Origin: Truepera radiovictrix DSM 17093
GTDB lineage: Bacteria; Deinococcota; Deinococci; Deinococcales; Trueperaceae
Length of the DNA stretch: 64,000 bases
Direction of reading: 5' to 3'
Assembly (NCBI RefSeq): GCF_000092425.1
Contig: NC_014221.1
Location: 1,493,001-1,557,000, forward strand
Positions 9,156 to 18,044 of the stretch are shown here, one piece after another (position 1 is the stretch's first letter; each line of letters starts with the position of its first letter). The notes beneath the pieces were generated by a model, which was not told the origin of the DNA, did no database searches, and saw only the letters and a program-made list of their open reading frames with translations. The translations under genes and the position numbers were made by a program.

Positions 9156-10037
9156 TCATAAGGTCGGCAGCCACAGCTCGAGCGCCCCCGGTAGCGAGCT
9201 TACCTGGACTTGCGTGCTGTCGACCTGAGCGCCCGTCAACGACGCCTCGTCGTAGTGCAGGGGTGAGCCGTCCCAGGTCAGCTCGAGCCGCCGGCCTTTG
9301 GTGACCGTGACGTTAGGGAGCGCCTCCAGCCGTCCGGAGATGAGGCTGGTGACGTAGGCTGTCCACCCTACGCGTTCGTCCTCTCTCACCAGCACGAGGT
9401 CAAAAAGGCCGTCGCTGGGGTCGGCCTCCGGTGCGAGCGCCACGCGCAGCCCCACCGAGGCGGTGTTCATCACCTCGACCAGCAGATAGCGGCCGGAGAG
9501 GTCTGCGCCGTCGAGCTGTAGGCTCCACGGCTGCGCTCGGTAGCTCGCGAGGGTGCTTATGGCTCTGGCCGCGCGCACGACGTTGGCCCCTGCACCGAGG
9601 TAGTCGGTGAACCCGCGGGCCAAGAGGCCCGCGCCGAACGCCTCCAAAAAGTACACCGTGCCCCACGGGCCGCGCGCCACCCCGAGATCGAAGGGGCGCG
9701 GTCGCGGTTTCGCGAGCCCCATGAGCAGGGTTTGGGGCGGTGCGGTAAGGCCGAGCGTGCGGGCGACGTTGTTGGCCGTGCCGAGGGGGAGTAGGGCGAG
9801 GGGCACCTTGCGGCGCAGGTGGTAGAGCGCTAGAGCGGTAGCGCGCACAGTACCGTCTCCGCCCGCGGCGATGACCAGGTCGCCGGGGTCGCGTAAGGCG
9901 TCTTTGAGGTCGCGCTCGCCGTTGATGGCGGGCACTTTGGCGCTCACGCCGATCGTTGCAAGGGTGCGCACGATAGAGGCCGCAGCGAGCGTCTCGGTGG
10001 CGGCAGCGTTGGCGTTGTAGATAAGCGTTGCCCGCAC
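9156..10037 (-). CDS. YegS/DgkB-family lipid kinase
   Basis: A 293-aa member of the diacylglycerol-kinase catalytic family. The nucleotide loop AAGGDGTVRATA lies at residues 57-68 and is followed by LLPLGTANNVARTLGL, both diagnostic. The C-terminal half is the beta-sandwich of DgkB/YegS. It would phosphorylate a membrane lipid such as diacylglycerol; DgkB, YegS and sphingosine-kinase-like enzymes cannot be separated here. It starts at GTG 10037 with AGGAG upstream and converges on lysK. Confidence 0.9.
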   Translation of the reverse strand: MRATLIYNANAAATETLAAASIVRTLATIGVSAKVPAINGERDLKDALRDPGDLVIAAGGDGTVRATALALYHLRRKVPLALLPLGTANNVARTLGLTAPPQTLLMGLAKPRPRPFDLGVARGPWGTVYFLEAFGAGLLARGFTDYLGAGANVVRAARAISTLASYRAQPWSLQLDGADLSGRYLLVEVMNTASVGLRVALAPEADPSDGLFDLVLVREDERVGWTAYVTSLISGRLEALPNVTVTKGRRLELTWDGSPLHYDEASLTGAQVDSTQVQVSSLPGALELWLPTL

Positions 10038-10618
10038 CTCCCTGCTCCTTTACACGTCACGTCACGGCGCACGTCGTTGCAGCAGGTGAGCGGTCCTAGC
10101 GGGTGGCGTCTTACCCGTTGCGCCTCGAAGCGCGTTTCCAGCACCCCTTCTGCGATGACGCCGTGACGCCAGCAGCCTGGAGCGGTCGACAAGCCCTGGA
10201 TGGCACGGCCAACTGTCGGCTAACGGTCGGCTAGCAGTTAGCGGCCAGCCTACCGCAAGGGGGGCAGCTCGAGCGCCGGTGAGGCGACGGGCGCTTACCG
10301 TGACGGGGTACTTCCGGCTGACAGGTCGAGGAGCGGCGCTTGTCGCCCCATCTTTTCATGACCGTCGCGAGGCGCCCCCTCCTCGCCCTCATGCGGCGCC
10401 CTCCGCTCGGGCCGACCTCGAGATAACCGGGACACCCTTTTCGAGCATGACACAAGGGGACACGCGCGCTGAGCTCTGTCAGCTGTGTCAAAGTGGGAGG
10501 CTGAAGGGCCGTTTGGGTGTGACGTCAAAGGTGCCGCTCCGGAAACGGCGCGGCTCCCGAGCACCGCTTCGGTACGTTACAGCTGCGCTCAAGCAGGTCG
10601 ACACGAGGAGGTTTAGGG
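10038..10618. other. Gene-poor interval between lipid kinase and beta-oxidation genes
   Basis: 581 bases with no credible gene. The frames open here are arginine- or proline-rich and match no family. A short tandem repeat of GTCGGCTA occurs near 10214-10235, and GAGGAGG, the ribosome-binding site of the next gene, lies just before 10619. Confidence 0.5.
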
Positions 10619-12700
10619 ATGTCTCAACCGCTTGTCGAACGCACCTCTCAAGGGGGGGTGAGGGTGCTTACGGTGCACAACCCCCCCGTCAACGTGCTCT
10701 CCCCCGGGGTGCCCGAGGCGTTGATCGCGGGCCTTAGGGAGGCGAACGCCGACCCGAGCGTGCGGGCGGTGGTGCTTGCGGGGGGCGGGCGCACCTTTAT
10801 CGCGGGCGCCGACGCTAGAACCTTCGACCTACCCGCCGAAAAGATCCCCGACGTCCCCGCCATCATGGCCGCGCTAGAGGCGAGCCATAAACCCGTGGTG
10901 GCCGCGCTTCACGGGACGGCTTTGGGGGGCGGGCTCGAGGTCGCGCTGGCGAGCCACTACCGCGTCGCCGCGCCGGACGCGCTGCTCGGGTTGCCGGAGG
11001 TCAAGCTGGGGCTCCTGCCGGGGGCGGGGGGGACGCAGCGCCTGACGCGCGCCGTCGGGGTAAAGCGGGCTCTGGAGCTGATGCTTTCGGGCGAGCCCAT
11101 CGGCGCGCGCGAGGCGGCGGCGCTCGGTTTGGTGGACGAACTTATCGAGGGCGACCTCTTGGCGGGGGCGGTGGCGTTCGCGGAGCGCGTCGCCGACCGC
11201 CGACCGCTGCCGCGCCTTAGCGCGCGGCGCGCGGCGCCGGACCCCGAGGCCGTGGCGGCCGCCCGCGCGGAGCTCGACAGGCGGGCCCAGGGGCTTTTAA
11301 GCCCCCACTTCATCGTCGAGCTCGTCGAGGCGGCGACCGAGCGGCCCTTCGAGGAGGGGACGCGGCTCGAGCGCGAGCGCTTTTTACAGGCGCGCTCGAG
11401 CCCGCAGTCGCGCGCGCTCAGGCACCTCTTCTTCGCCGAGCGCGCGGCCGCCAAGGTCGCGGGCGTGGGCAAGGAGACGCCGACCCGGGAGGTGCGCCGC
11501 GTCGGCGTCGTCGGGGCGGGGACCATGGGGGGCGGTATCGCCATGAGCTTTCTCAATGCCGGCGTGCCCGTGACCCTGCTCGAGGCCGACGCGGGGGCTC
11601 TGGAGCGCGGCCTCGCCACGGTGCGCGCCAACTACGAGGCGAGCGCCCGCAAGGGGCGGCTTAGCGGCGAGGAGGTCGCGGCGCGCCTGGGCCGCCTCAC
11701 GCCGACGTTGGAGCCGTCGGCGCTCGCCGAGGCTGACCTCATCATCGAGGCGGTCTTCGAGGACATGGAGGTGAAAAAGGAGGTCTTCGGTCGCCTCGAC
11801 GCGCTCGCCAAACCCGGCGCGATCCTCGCGACGAACACCAGCACCCTGGACGTCAACGAGATCGCCGCTGCGACCTCGCGCCCGGAGGACGTCTTGGGGT
11901 TGCACTTTTTCAGCCCCGCGAACGTCATGAAGCTCGTCGAGATCGTCCGCGGCGAGCGCACGAGCGCGGAGGTGCTGGCGACCGCGCTTAAGCTCACCAA
12001 ACGCCTCGGCAAGGTCGGTGTGGTCGTCGGCGTGTGCGACGGCTTCGTCGGCAACCGGATGATCCACGCCTACGTCCGCGAGGCGCAGCGGCTCGTCGAG
12101 GAGGGGGCCGCGCCGCACGAGGTCGACGGGGCGATGCACGCCTTTGGCCTGCCCATGGGCCCCTTTGAGATGGGTGACCTCGCCGGGCTCGACATCGGTT
12201 ACGCCATCCGGCAGCACCGCGCGAAGCTCGCCGGCGCCCCCAAACCCGACGACCTTTTAGACCGCATCGTCGAGCGGGGCCGCAAGGGGCAGAAGACGAA
12301 GGCGGGGGTCTACGACTACCCGGAGGGCCGCAAGGGGGTGCCGAGCGCCGAGGTCGCGGCGCTCATTGACGCGCTGCGCGCCGAGCGCGGGGTGACGCCG
12401 CGGACGCTCGGCCAAGAGGAGATCACCAAGCGCCTCCTCTACACGCTCGTCAACGAAGCGGCGCGCATCTTGGAGGAGGGGGTCGCCGCGCGCGCGGGCG
12501 ACATCGACGTTATCTACCGCTACGGCTACGGTTTTCCGGCCTACCGCGGCGGCCCGCTGCACCACGCCGACGTGCAGGGTCTGGGGAACGTACTCGCCGA
12601 CATCCGGCGCTTCGGTTGGACGCCCGCGCCGCTTCTTGTGCGGCTGGCGGACGCGGGGGAGACCTTCGCCGACTTCGACCGCGAGGGGGCGCGCGCGTGA
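10619..12700 (+). CDS. Bifunctional enoyl-CoA hydratase / 3-hydroxyacyl-CoA dehydrogenase
   Basis: A 693-aa FadB/FadJ-type fusion for two consecutive beta-oxidation steps. The N-terminal crotonase domain (about 1-240) has AGADARTF and the oxyanion-hole segment LHGTALGGGLEVALA. The Rossmann NAD site VGVVGAGTMGGGIAMSF is near residue 297, the dehydrogenase motif GLHFFSPANVMKLVEIV near 428, and the helical C-terminal domains follow. It is shorter than E. coli FadB (about 730 aa). No thiolase is in the window. Its stop overlaps the SDR start as GTGA. Confidence 0.93.
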   Translation: MSQPLVERTSQGGVRVLTVHNPPVNVLSPGVPEALIAGLREANADPSVRAVVLAGGGRTFIAGADARTFDLPAEKIPDVPAIMAALEASHKPVVAALHGTALGGGLEVALASHYRVAAPDALLGLPEVKLGLLPGAGGTQRLTRAVGVKRALELMLSGEPIGAREAAALGLVDELIEGDLLAGAVAFAERVADRRPLPRLSARRAAPDPEAVAAARAELDRRAQGLLSPHFIVELVEAATERPFEEGTRLERERFLQARSSPQSRALRHLFFAERAAAKVAGVGKETPTREVRRVGVVGAGTMGGGIAMSFLNAGVPVTLLEADAGALERGLATVRANYEASARKGRLSGEEVAARLGRLTPTLEPSALAEADLIIEAVFEDMEVKKEVFGRLDALAKPGAILATNTSTLDVNEIAAATSRPEDVLGLHFFSPANVMKLVEIVRGERTSAEVLATALKLTKRLGKVGVVVGVCDGFVGNRMIHAYVREAQRLVEEGAAPHEVDGAMHAFGLPMGPFEMGDLAGLDIGYAIRQHRAKLAGAPKPDDLLDRIVERGRKGQKTKAGVYDYPEGRKGVPSAEVAALIDALRAERGVTPRTLGQEEITKRLLYTLVNEAARILEEGVAARAGDIDVIYRYGYGFPAYRGGPLHHADVQGLGNVLADIRRFGWTPAPLLVRLADAGETFADFDREGARA

Positions 12701-13479
12701 CGCGCACGCTCCACGACCTCTTCGACCTCTCGGGGCGGGTTGCGCTCATTACAGGCGGCAGCCGCGGTCTGGGGCTCAGCATCGCCGAGGCGCTCGGCGA
12801 GTACGGGGCGCAGCTCGTGCTGACGGCGCGCAAGGCGGACGAGCTCGAGGCGGCCAAAGCGCACCTAGAGGCCCGCGGAGTGTCGGTTCTGACCGTCCAG
12901 CACGACCTCAGCGCCCACGACACGGTCGCGCCGATGGTCGAGGGGGTGCTCGCGGCGTGCGGCAAGGTCGACATTTTGGTCAACAACGCCGGGACGACCT
13001 GGGGCGCCCCGACCGCCGAGCACCCCTTGGCCGCGTGGCGCAAGGTCTTGGACCTCAACCTGACGGGGCTGTTTTTGGTGACGCAGGCCGTCGGGCGGCT
13101 CAGCATGCTCCCGCGCCGGAGCGGGCGCGTGCTCAACGTCGCCTCGGTCGCCGGGTTGCAGGGCGGCGACCCGCAGCTCACGCCGACCTTGGCGTACAGC
13201 ACCTCGAAGGGGGGGGTGGTGAACTTGACGCGCGCGCTCGCGAGCGAGTGGGCGGCCTACGGGGTGACGGTCAACGGCCTCTGCCCGGGCTACTTTCCGA
13301 CGAAGATGACGCGCGGCACGCTCGAGCGGGCCGAAGCGCACATCGTCGCGCGCACCCCGCTGGGCCGGTTGGGGTCGGGCGACGACCTCAAGGGGGCGGC
13401 GCTGCTGCTGGTGAGCGATGCGGGCGCCTACATCACGGGGCAGAACATCGCCGTCGACGGCGGCCTCAGCGTGGTTTAA
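12697..13479 (+). CDS. Short-chain dehydrogenase/reductase
   Basis: A 260-aa classical SDR. TGGSRGLG near residue 18 is the cofactor loop, ILVNNAGTTWG the central NNAG motif, VASVAGL carries the catalytic Ser, and Y167-STS-K171 is the catalytic pair; it ends TGQNIAVDGG as in FabG-like enzymes. GTG 12697 overlaps the beta-oxidation fusion stop by 4 bp, so it is in the same operon and probably acts on an acyl-CoA or a related ketone. Substrate not determinable. Confidence 0.9.
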   Translation: MTRTLHDLFDLSGRVALITGGSRGLGLSIAEALGEYGAQLVLTARKADELEAAKAHLEARGVSVLTVQHDLSAHDTVAPMVEGVLAACGKVDILVNNAGTTWGAPTAEHPLAAWRKVLDLNLTGLFLVTQAVGRLSMLPRRSGRVLNVASVAGLQGGDPQLTPTLAYSTSKGGVVNLTRALASEWAAYGVTVNGLCPGYFPTKMTRGTLERAEAHIVARTPLGRLGSGDDLKGAALLLVSDAGAYITGQNIAVDGGLSVV

Positions 13480-13556
13480 GCGCCCGCGCGGCGCGTATGC
13501 TAGGCTGCCCGAGGCGCGCTCAGCGTGGCGGCGGACGCGCGAACGTGACGGTGGAT

Positions 13557-13587
13557 TTGACTCTTGCAGACTCACATAATGTATTAT
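13557..13587 (+). promoter_or_regulatory. Candidate dnaJ-hspR promoter
   Basis: TTGACT at 13557-13562 and TATTAT at 13582-13587 with a long 19-bp spacer, in a locally AT-rich stretch before the GTG of dnaJ. ACTC occurs twice (13560-13563 and 13570-13573) across the -35 side. A canonical HspR HAIR palindrome (CTTGAGT-N7-ACTCAAG) is not present, so the operator, if there is one, has diverged. Confidence 0.4.
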
Positions 13588-13597
13588 TGAAGGCGAT

Positions 13598-14533
13598 GTG
13601 ACGAGGACGCTGCGTAACCCCTACGACGTGCTGGGCGTCTCTAAGCACGCGGACGCCGCCGAGATCAAGGCGGCGTACCGGCGCCTCGCGCTGCAGTACC
13701 ACCCCGACCGCAACCCCGGCGACAAGGAGGCCGAGGAGCGCTTCAAGGAGATCTCCGAAGCCTACGCGACGCTGCGGGACCCCGAGGCGCGGCGGCGCTT
13801 CGACCGCTTCGGTACCGCGGGGGGGGCGGCGAGCCGGCCGACCGTCGAGACCGTCGATTGGCAGACGGTCTTTCAGGAGGCTGATATCAAGATCGATTGG
13901 AGCCAGCGCGGTGGGGTGCCGCGCACCGGCAACGTCGTCTTCGACGCCCTGTTCGGGGTGATGACGGGGATGATGCGCTCGTCGGGGCTGTTGCCCGGCG
14001 AGGACCGCGTGGTCGGGCTCGCGCTCTCGCTCGCCGAAGCGCGCACGGGGACGCGGCGGCGCGTCCGCATCCCGGGGCCGAGCGTCTGCGCCACCTGCCG
14101 CGGTTCGGGGCGCGCCCAGAGCGGGCTTTGCGAGCGCTGCGCGGGCCGTGGGGTGCTGCGCGGCGGCGACGAGGTCGAGGTCGCGGTCCCCCCCTACCGC
14201 CGCGGCGACGCCCGCCTGCGGCTCCGCGGGCTCGGCGGGCCGGGCCGCCCCCCGGGGGACGCGTACGTGCAGCTCGAGCTCATCTTGCCCGAAGGGGTGC
14301 GCCTAGAACCCGACGGCACGCTCCGCGCGACGCTGACGCTGGCGCCCTTCGAGCTGCGAGGCGGGCTCAGCACGTCGTTTTTGGGCGTGCAGGTCGAGGT
14401 GCCCAAAGGGGCCAAGGCGGGCGACACCCTGCGCGTACCGCGCGGCGGCCTAGCGGGCGCCGACCTCGTCGTCACGCTGCACGTCGACCTCTGGGGAGGG
14501 GTCTGGCGCCGCGTCAAGAGCGCGCTGACGTAA
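13598..14533 (+). CDS. dnaJ: DnaJ-family co-chaperone with a reduced zinc region
   Basis: A 311-aa J-domain protein. The J-domain (about 7-70) has YHPDRNPGD with HPD at residues 35-37, so it can stimulate a DnaK ATPase. Only two CxxCxG-type elements remain (CATCRGSG near 164 and CERCAGRG shortly after) where canonical DnaJ has four. The C-terminal peptide-binding beta domains are present. It is followed by hspR, an arrangement known from actinobacterial and Deinococcus heat-shock operons, but dnaK and grpE are not in the window. Confidence 0.9.
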   Translation: MTRTLRNPYDVLGVSKHADAAEIKAAYRRLALQYHPDRNPGDKEAEERFKEISEAYATLRDPEARRRFDRFGTAGGAASRPTVETVDWQTVFQEADIKIDWSQRGGVPRTGNVVFDALFGVMTGMMRSSGLLPGEDRVVGLALSLAEARTGTRRRVRIPGPSVCATCRGSGRAQSGLCERCAGRGVLRGGDEVEVAVPPYRRGDARLRLRGLGGPGRPPGDAYVQLELILPEGVRLEPDGTLRATLTLAPFELRGGLSTSFLGVQVEVPKGAKAGDTLRVPRGGLAGADLVVTLHVDLWGGVWRRVKSALT

Positions 14534-14572
14534 CGTTGCGTCACGGCCTAGCGACGGCCCGAAAGGAGGGAC

Positions 14573-15013
14573 ATGCCGAGGAAAAAAGCCGCGCCGCGTC
14601 CGAAAGGTACCGAGGCGGATGACAACGCGGGTGACAACCGAGACCGCCCGCTCTACGTGATCAGCGTGGCGGCGGAGCTCGTTGACATGCACCCCCAGAC
14701 GCTCCGCCTCTACGAGCGCAAAGGGCTGATCGAACCGAGCCGTTCGTCGGGTCAGACGCGGCTCTACTCGCAGCGCGACATCGACCATCTGCGCGAGATC
14801 CGTAGGCTCACCCAAGAGCTCGGGGTCAACCTCGCCGGGGTCGAGGAGATCATCCGGTTGCGGCGCGAGCTCGACGCGCTGCAGCGCCAGATGGAGACCC
14901 GCATCGGTTCGCTGCAGAGCGAGATCTCCGAGCGCCTCACCGATTACCGCAGCAAAGGGGCGCTCGAAGCCCCCAAAGAGGGGGCGGACGAGGTCGCCGA
15001 GCCCGCGGAGTAA
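14573..15013 (+). CDS. hspR: HspR, MerR-family heat-shock repressor
   Basis: A 146-aa MerR-type regulator. After a 25-residue basic, disordered N-terminus, [27 protein letters not shown] forms the winged helix-turn-helix and [19 protein letters not shown] the wing. The C-terminal half is a coiled coil ([24 protein letters not shown]). HspR represses dnaK/clpB-type operons using DnaK as corepressor; position after dnaJ supports that over a generic MerR. GAAAGGAGG lies just upstream of ATG 14573. Confidence 0.9.
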   Translation: MPRKKAAPRPKGTEADDNAGDNRDRPLYVISVAAELVDMHPQTLRLYERKGLIEPSRSSGQTRLYSQRDIDHLREIRRLTQELGVNLAGVEEIIRLRRELDALQRQMETRIGSLQSEISERLTDYRSKGALEAPKEGADEVAEPAE

Positions 15014-15042
15014 CTCCCCGCTGGGCCCCGGGGGGGCGGCGG

Positions 15043-15048
15043 TATACT
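15043..15048 (+). promoter_or_regulatory. -10 box of the M20 dipeptidase (leaderless type)
   Basis: TATACT 7 nt before ATG 15056 with no ribosome-binding site between. Confidence 0.55.
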
Positions 15049-15055
15049 CGGCCTC

Positions 15056-16465
15056 ATGGCCCACTCTCAGACCCCCCCCGCAAGCCCCCTCGAGCTCCCA
15101 ACAGCCGACGTGCGCGCCTACGTCGAGGCCCATCGGGCGCGGTTTTTAGGCGAACTCAGCGATTTTCTCCGCATCCCTTCGGTCAGCACCGACCCCGAAC
15201 GCCGGGAGGAGGTGCGGCGAGCGGCCGACTTTTTGCTCGACAAGCTCGCCGACCTGGGTTTTAAAACCGAGCGCCTCGAGACCCCCGGCCACCCGGTCGT
15301 CTTCGCCGAGCGGCGCGTCTCGGCGGACCTGCCGACGGTGCTCGTCTACGGCCACTACGATGTGCAGCCGCCCGAGCCCTTGGAGCTGTGGGCGGCGCCG
15401 CCCTTTGAGCCGACCGTGCGGGGCGGCAAGCTCTACGCGCGCGGCGCTTCGGACGACAAGGGGCAGCTCTACGCGCACGTCAAGGGCGTCGAGACGCTGC
15501 TGGCGCTCTCCGGCACGCTGCCCGTCAACGTCAAGTTCTTGCTCGAGGGCGAGGAGGAGATCGGCTCCCCCAACCTGCTGCCCCTCATCGAGAGGCACCG
15601 CGAGCGCTTCGCCGCCGACGTCGTGCTGATCTCCGATGGGGCCATGGCCGCGCCCGAGACGCCGACGATCACCTACGGCCTCAAAGGGCTCGCCTACGTC
15701 GAGGTCTGGGTGCGCGGGGCAGCGATGGACCTGCACTCGGGCGCGTTCGGCGGCGCGGCGCCCAACCCCATAGACGGCCTCGCCAAGATGATCGCCGCGC
15801 TCCACGACGAAACGGGGCGCGTCGCGGTGCCCGGTTTTTACGACGCGGTCGTCGACATCACCCCCGAGGAGCGCGAGGTGTTCGGCCGCGCCCCCTTCGA
15901 CGAGGCGGCGCTCGCGCAAGAGCTCGGCGTGTCGGCGCTCCCCGGCGAGGCGGGGTACACGGTCTTAGAGCGCCTCTGGGCGCGCCCGACCTTGGACTGC
16001 AACGGTATCGGCGGCGGTTTTCAGGGCGAGGGCTCAAAGACCGTCATCCCGTCTCAGGCGATGGCGAAGATCTCGTGCCGCTTGGTTCCCAACCAGACGC
16101 CCGAGGAGATCACCCGCAAGCTGAGCGACTACCTCAAAGCCCTCGCGCCGGAGGGGCTCAGCGTCGAGGTCAAGGACCTGCACGGCGGCGACCCGGCCGT
16201 GACCCCCTTGACCTCCCGGGCGGTCCAGGCGGCGGGCCGCGCCTTGGAGGCGGTCTACGGCCGTCCGGTGGTGTTCGCTCGCACGGGCGGCACCATCCCG
16301 GTCGGCAGCACCTTTCAGAAGGTCCTCGGCGCCGACGTGGTCTTTGTCGGCATGGGGCTAGAGAGCGACCGCGCGCACTCGCCCAATGAGAAGTTCGACC
16401 TCGTCAACCTCTACCGCGGCATCGAGACGAGCGCGGCGCTCTTTCGGGCGCTGGCTACGCTCTAG
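15056..16465 (+). CDS. M20-family dipeptidase
   Basis: A 469-aa zinc peptidase of the carnosinase/CPG2-like M20 branch. Metal and catalytic residues lie in VYGHYDVQPPEP (about residue 99), ARGASDDKGQL (about 130), LEGEEEIGSPN (about 165) and ISDG (about 193); a dimerisation insert follows (LHSGAFGGAAPNPI), and the last His ligand is in ERAHSPNE-type context near 440 (here DRAHSPNEKF). It probably hydrolyses dipeptides in the cytoplasm; no signal peptide is visible. Confidence 0.9.
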   Translation: MAHSQTPPASPLELPTADVRAYVEAHRARFLGELSDFLRIPSVSTDPERREEVRRAADFLLDKLADLGFKTERLETPGHPVVFAERRVSADLPTVLVYGHYDVQPPEPLELWAAPPFEPTVRGGKLYARGASDDKGQLYAHVKGVETLLALSGTLPVNVKFLLEGEEEIGSPNLLPLIERHRERFAADVVLISDGAMAAPETPTITYGLKGLAYVEVWVRGAAMDLHSGAFGGAAPNPIDGLAKMIAALHDETGRVAVPGFYDAVVDITPEEREVFGRAPFDEAALAQELGVSALPGEAGYTVLERLWARPTLDCNGIGGGFQGEGSKTVIPSQAMAKISCRLVPNQTPEEITRKLSDYLKALAPEGLSVEVKDLHGGDPAVTPLTSRAVQAAGRALEAVYGRPVVFARTGGTIPVGSTFQKVLGADVVFVGMGLESDRAHSPNEKFDLVNLYRGIETSAALFRALATL

Positions 16466-16537
16466 GGGGCCGTAAGGCGCGCGGGCTGCGCTTGGGGCCT
16501 GGCGTCATAAGGCAGCGTTCGCCGCCCCGTAGCGGCG

Positions 16538-17503
16538 TCACCGCGCCTCGGCCGCCCCCAAACGCCGGCACGCCTCGAGCGCCAGCATCTCGTAGACCAA
16601 GTTGGCGGCGAGCAAGCAGGTCGTACCGGCGACGTCGTAGGGGGGCATGACCTCGACGAGGTCGTAGGCGACGAAAGGAAGGCCCGCGAGGGCGCGCAGG
16701 AGCGCTAGCGCCTGCACGCTGCTCAGCCCGCCGACCTCGGGGGTGCCGGTGCCGGGGGCGAAGGTCGGGTCGAGGGCGTCGATGTCGAAGCTGAGGTAGA
16801 GCGGCCCCGTGCCCGCGCGCGCGCGCACGCGGCGGGCGACCTCCTGGACGCCGACGCGGTGCAGCTCGGGGGCGGTGACCATCTCAAAGCCCAGGCGCTG
16901 CGAGAGGGCGTGGTCCTCGGCGCTGTAAAGGGACCCGCGCAAGCCTATCTGGATGGAGCGGGCGGGCTCGAGGAGCCCCTCTTCGAGCGCCCGCCGAAAG
17001 GGGGTGCCGTGGGTGTCTTTGCCGCCGAAGTACCCCTCCCAGAGGTCGCTATGCGCGTCGATGTGGACGAGCCCCACGGGGCCGTGACGCTGGGCCACAG
17101 CCCGCAGCAGCGGCAGCGACACCGAGTGGTCGCCCCCCAGAAAGAAGGGCGTGACCCCGGCCGCGACGAGCTCGGCAGCGCCCCGCTCGAGCTGGGCGTG
17201 CGACTCGCTTAAGTACCCGGGGGTGACGGGAAGGTCGCCGTAGTCGACGAGCGAGAGCTGCTCGGTGACGTCGACGCGCAGCTCGGGGTGGTAGGGGCGC
17301 AGCAGCATCGACTCATGGCGGATGCCGGCGGGGCCGAAGCGCGCGCCGACGCGGTAGGTGCCGCCGGTGTCGAAGGGTGCGCCGACGATGGCGGCGTCGA
17401 TACCGGCGCCAGCGAGGTCGGTGACGTGCGGCAGCCGCATAAAGGTGCGGATCCCCTCGAAACGGGGGTAGACCATGGCGTCGGGGGGGCGGTAGCGGGG
17501 CAT
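16538..17503 (-). CDS. speB: Agmatinase/arginase-family ureohydrolase
   Basis: A 321-aa Mn-dependent ureohydrolase. Metal-binding motifs FLGGDHS (residues 122-127), HIDAHSDLW (148-155) and FDIDALDPTFAPGTGTPE (about 233) are all intact. The N-terminal APFDTGGTYRVGARFGPAGIR favours agmatinase, which yields putrescine and urea. It lies in a minus-strand set with an Lrp regulator and an amidase, facing a polyamine-type ABC importer, which supports a polyamine role. ATG 17503 follows AGGAGGT. Arginase or guanidinobutyrase are alternatives. Confidence 0.87.
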   Translation of the reverse strand: MPRYRPPDAMVYPRFEGIRTFMRLPHVTDLAGAGIDAAIVGAPFDTGGTYRVGARFGPAGIRHESMLLRPYHPELRVDVTEQLSLVDYGDLPVTPGYLSESHAQLERGAAELVAAGVTPFFLGGDHSVSLPLLRAVAQRHGPVGLVHIDAHSDLWEGYFGGKDTHGTPFRRALEEGLLEPARSIQIGLRGSLYSAEDHALSQRLGFEMVTAPELHRVGVQEVARRVRARAGTGPLYLSFDIDALDPTFAPGTGTPEVGGLSSVQALALLRALAGLPFVAYDLVEVMPPYDVAGTTCLLAANLVYEMLALEACRRLGAAEAR

Positions 17504-17516
17504 GGGACCTCCTGGG

Positions 17517-18044
17517 TTACGGCGAGGGGTTGGGGTCGGTGGTGTCGGCGTCCCCTTCGGCGGCGCCTTGCGCCTCGGGGTGCAGCAGCTCGAGGTTGGG
17601 TTGGGCGTACTTGACCACCCGCAGGATAAGGCTCGTGTGGGTGTCGGCGACGCCGGGGATGCGCGGGAGCCTCTCGGTGACGAGCTCGGTGAGGTGGGCG
17701 AGGTCGCGGCACATGACGTCGACCTCGAGGTCGTAAGGCCCCGAGACGATCGCCACGTAGCTCGTTTCGGGCAGGTCGGCGATCTGCGCCGCCGCCGCCG
17801 TGATCAGCTGCGGCGGGCGCACGGCGATGTGGACATTGGCGGGGGCGTGAAACCCGACCCGGTGCGGGTCGGCGCGGCCGATGACGTGCAGGGTGCCGTC
17901 CTCGAGGAGCCGGGTGAAGCGGTTGCGGATGGTGCCGACGGAGAGGCCGAGCGCGCTCGCGATGTCGGTGAACGACCGGCGCCCGTCGTCTTGGAGCTGC
18001 CGCAAGATCGCCAGGTCGACCTGGTCGAGCGGCCGCGAGCTCAC
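17517..18044 (-). CDS. Lrp/AsnC-family regulator
   Basis: A 175-aa Lrp/AsnC protein. The N-terminal winged helix (LDQVDLAILRQLQDDGRRSFTDIA then LSVGTIRNRFTRLLEDG) is followed by the RAM ligand-binding domain (about 75-150, with VAIVSGPYDLEVDVMCRD). It starts at GTG 18044, overlapping the amidase stop by 4 bp, and ends 13 bp before the agmatinase start, so it probably regulates this set or the divergent pot genes. The effector is unknown; arginine, agmatine or a polyamine is a guess from context. Confidence 0.9.
   Translation of the reverse strand: MSSRPLDQVDLAILRQLQDDGRRSFTDIASALGLSVGTIRNRFTRLLEDGTLHVIGRADPHRVGFHAPANVHIAVRPPQLITAAAAQIADLPETSYVAIVSGPYDLEVDVMCRDLAHLTELVTERLPRIPGVADTHTSLILRVVKYAQPNLELLHPEAQGAAEGDADTTDPNPSP

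Noticed and set aside
10279-10737. 152-codon frame upstream of the beta-oxidation genes
   Set aside because: Arg/Pro-rich composition, no motif, and it runs into the real gene in another frame.
13557-13590. Canonical HAIR operator upstream of dnaJ
   Set aside because: Only ACTC half-sites are present; the CTTGAGT-N7-ACTCAAG palindrome is not.
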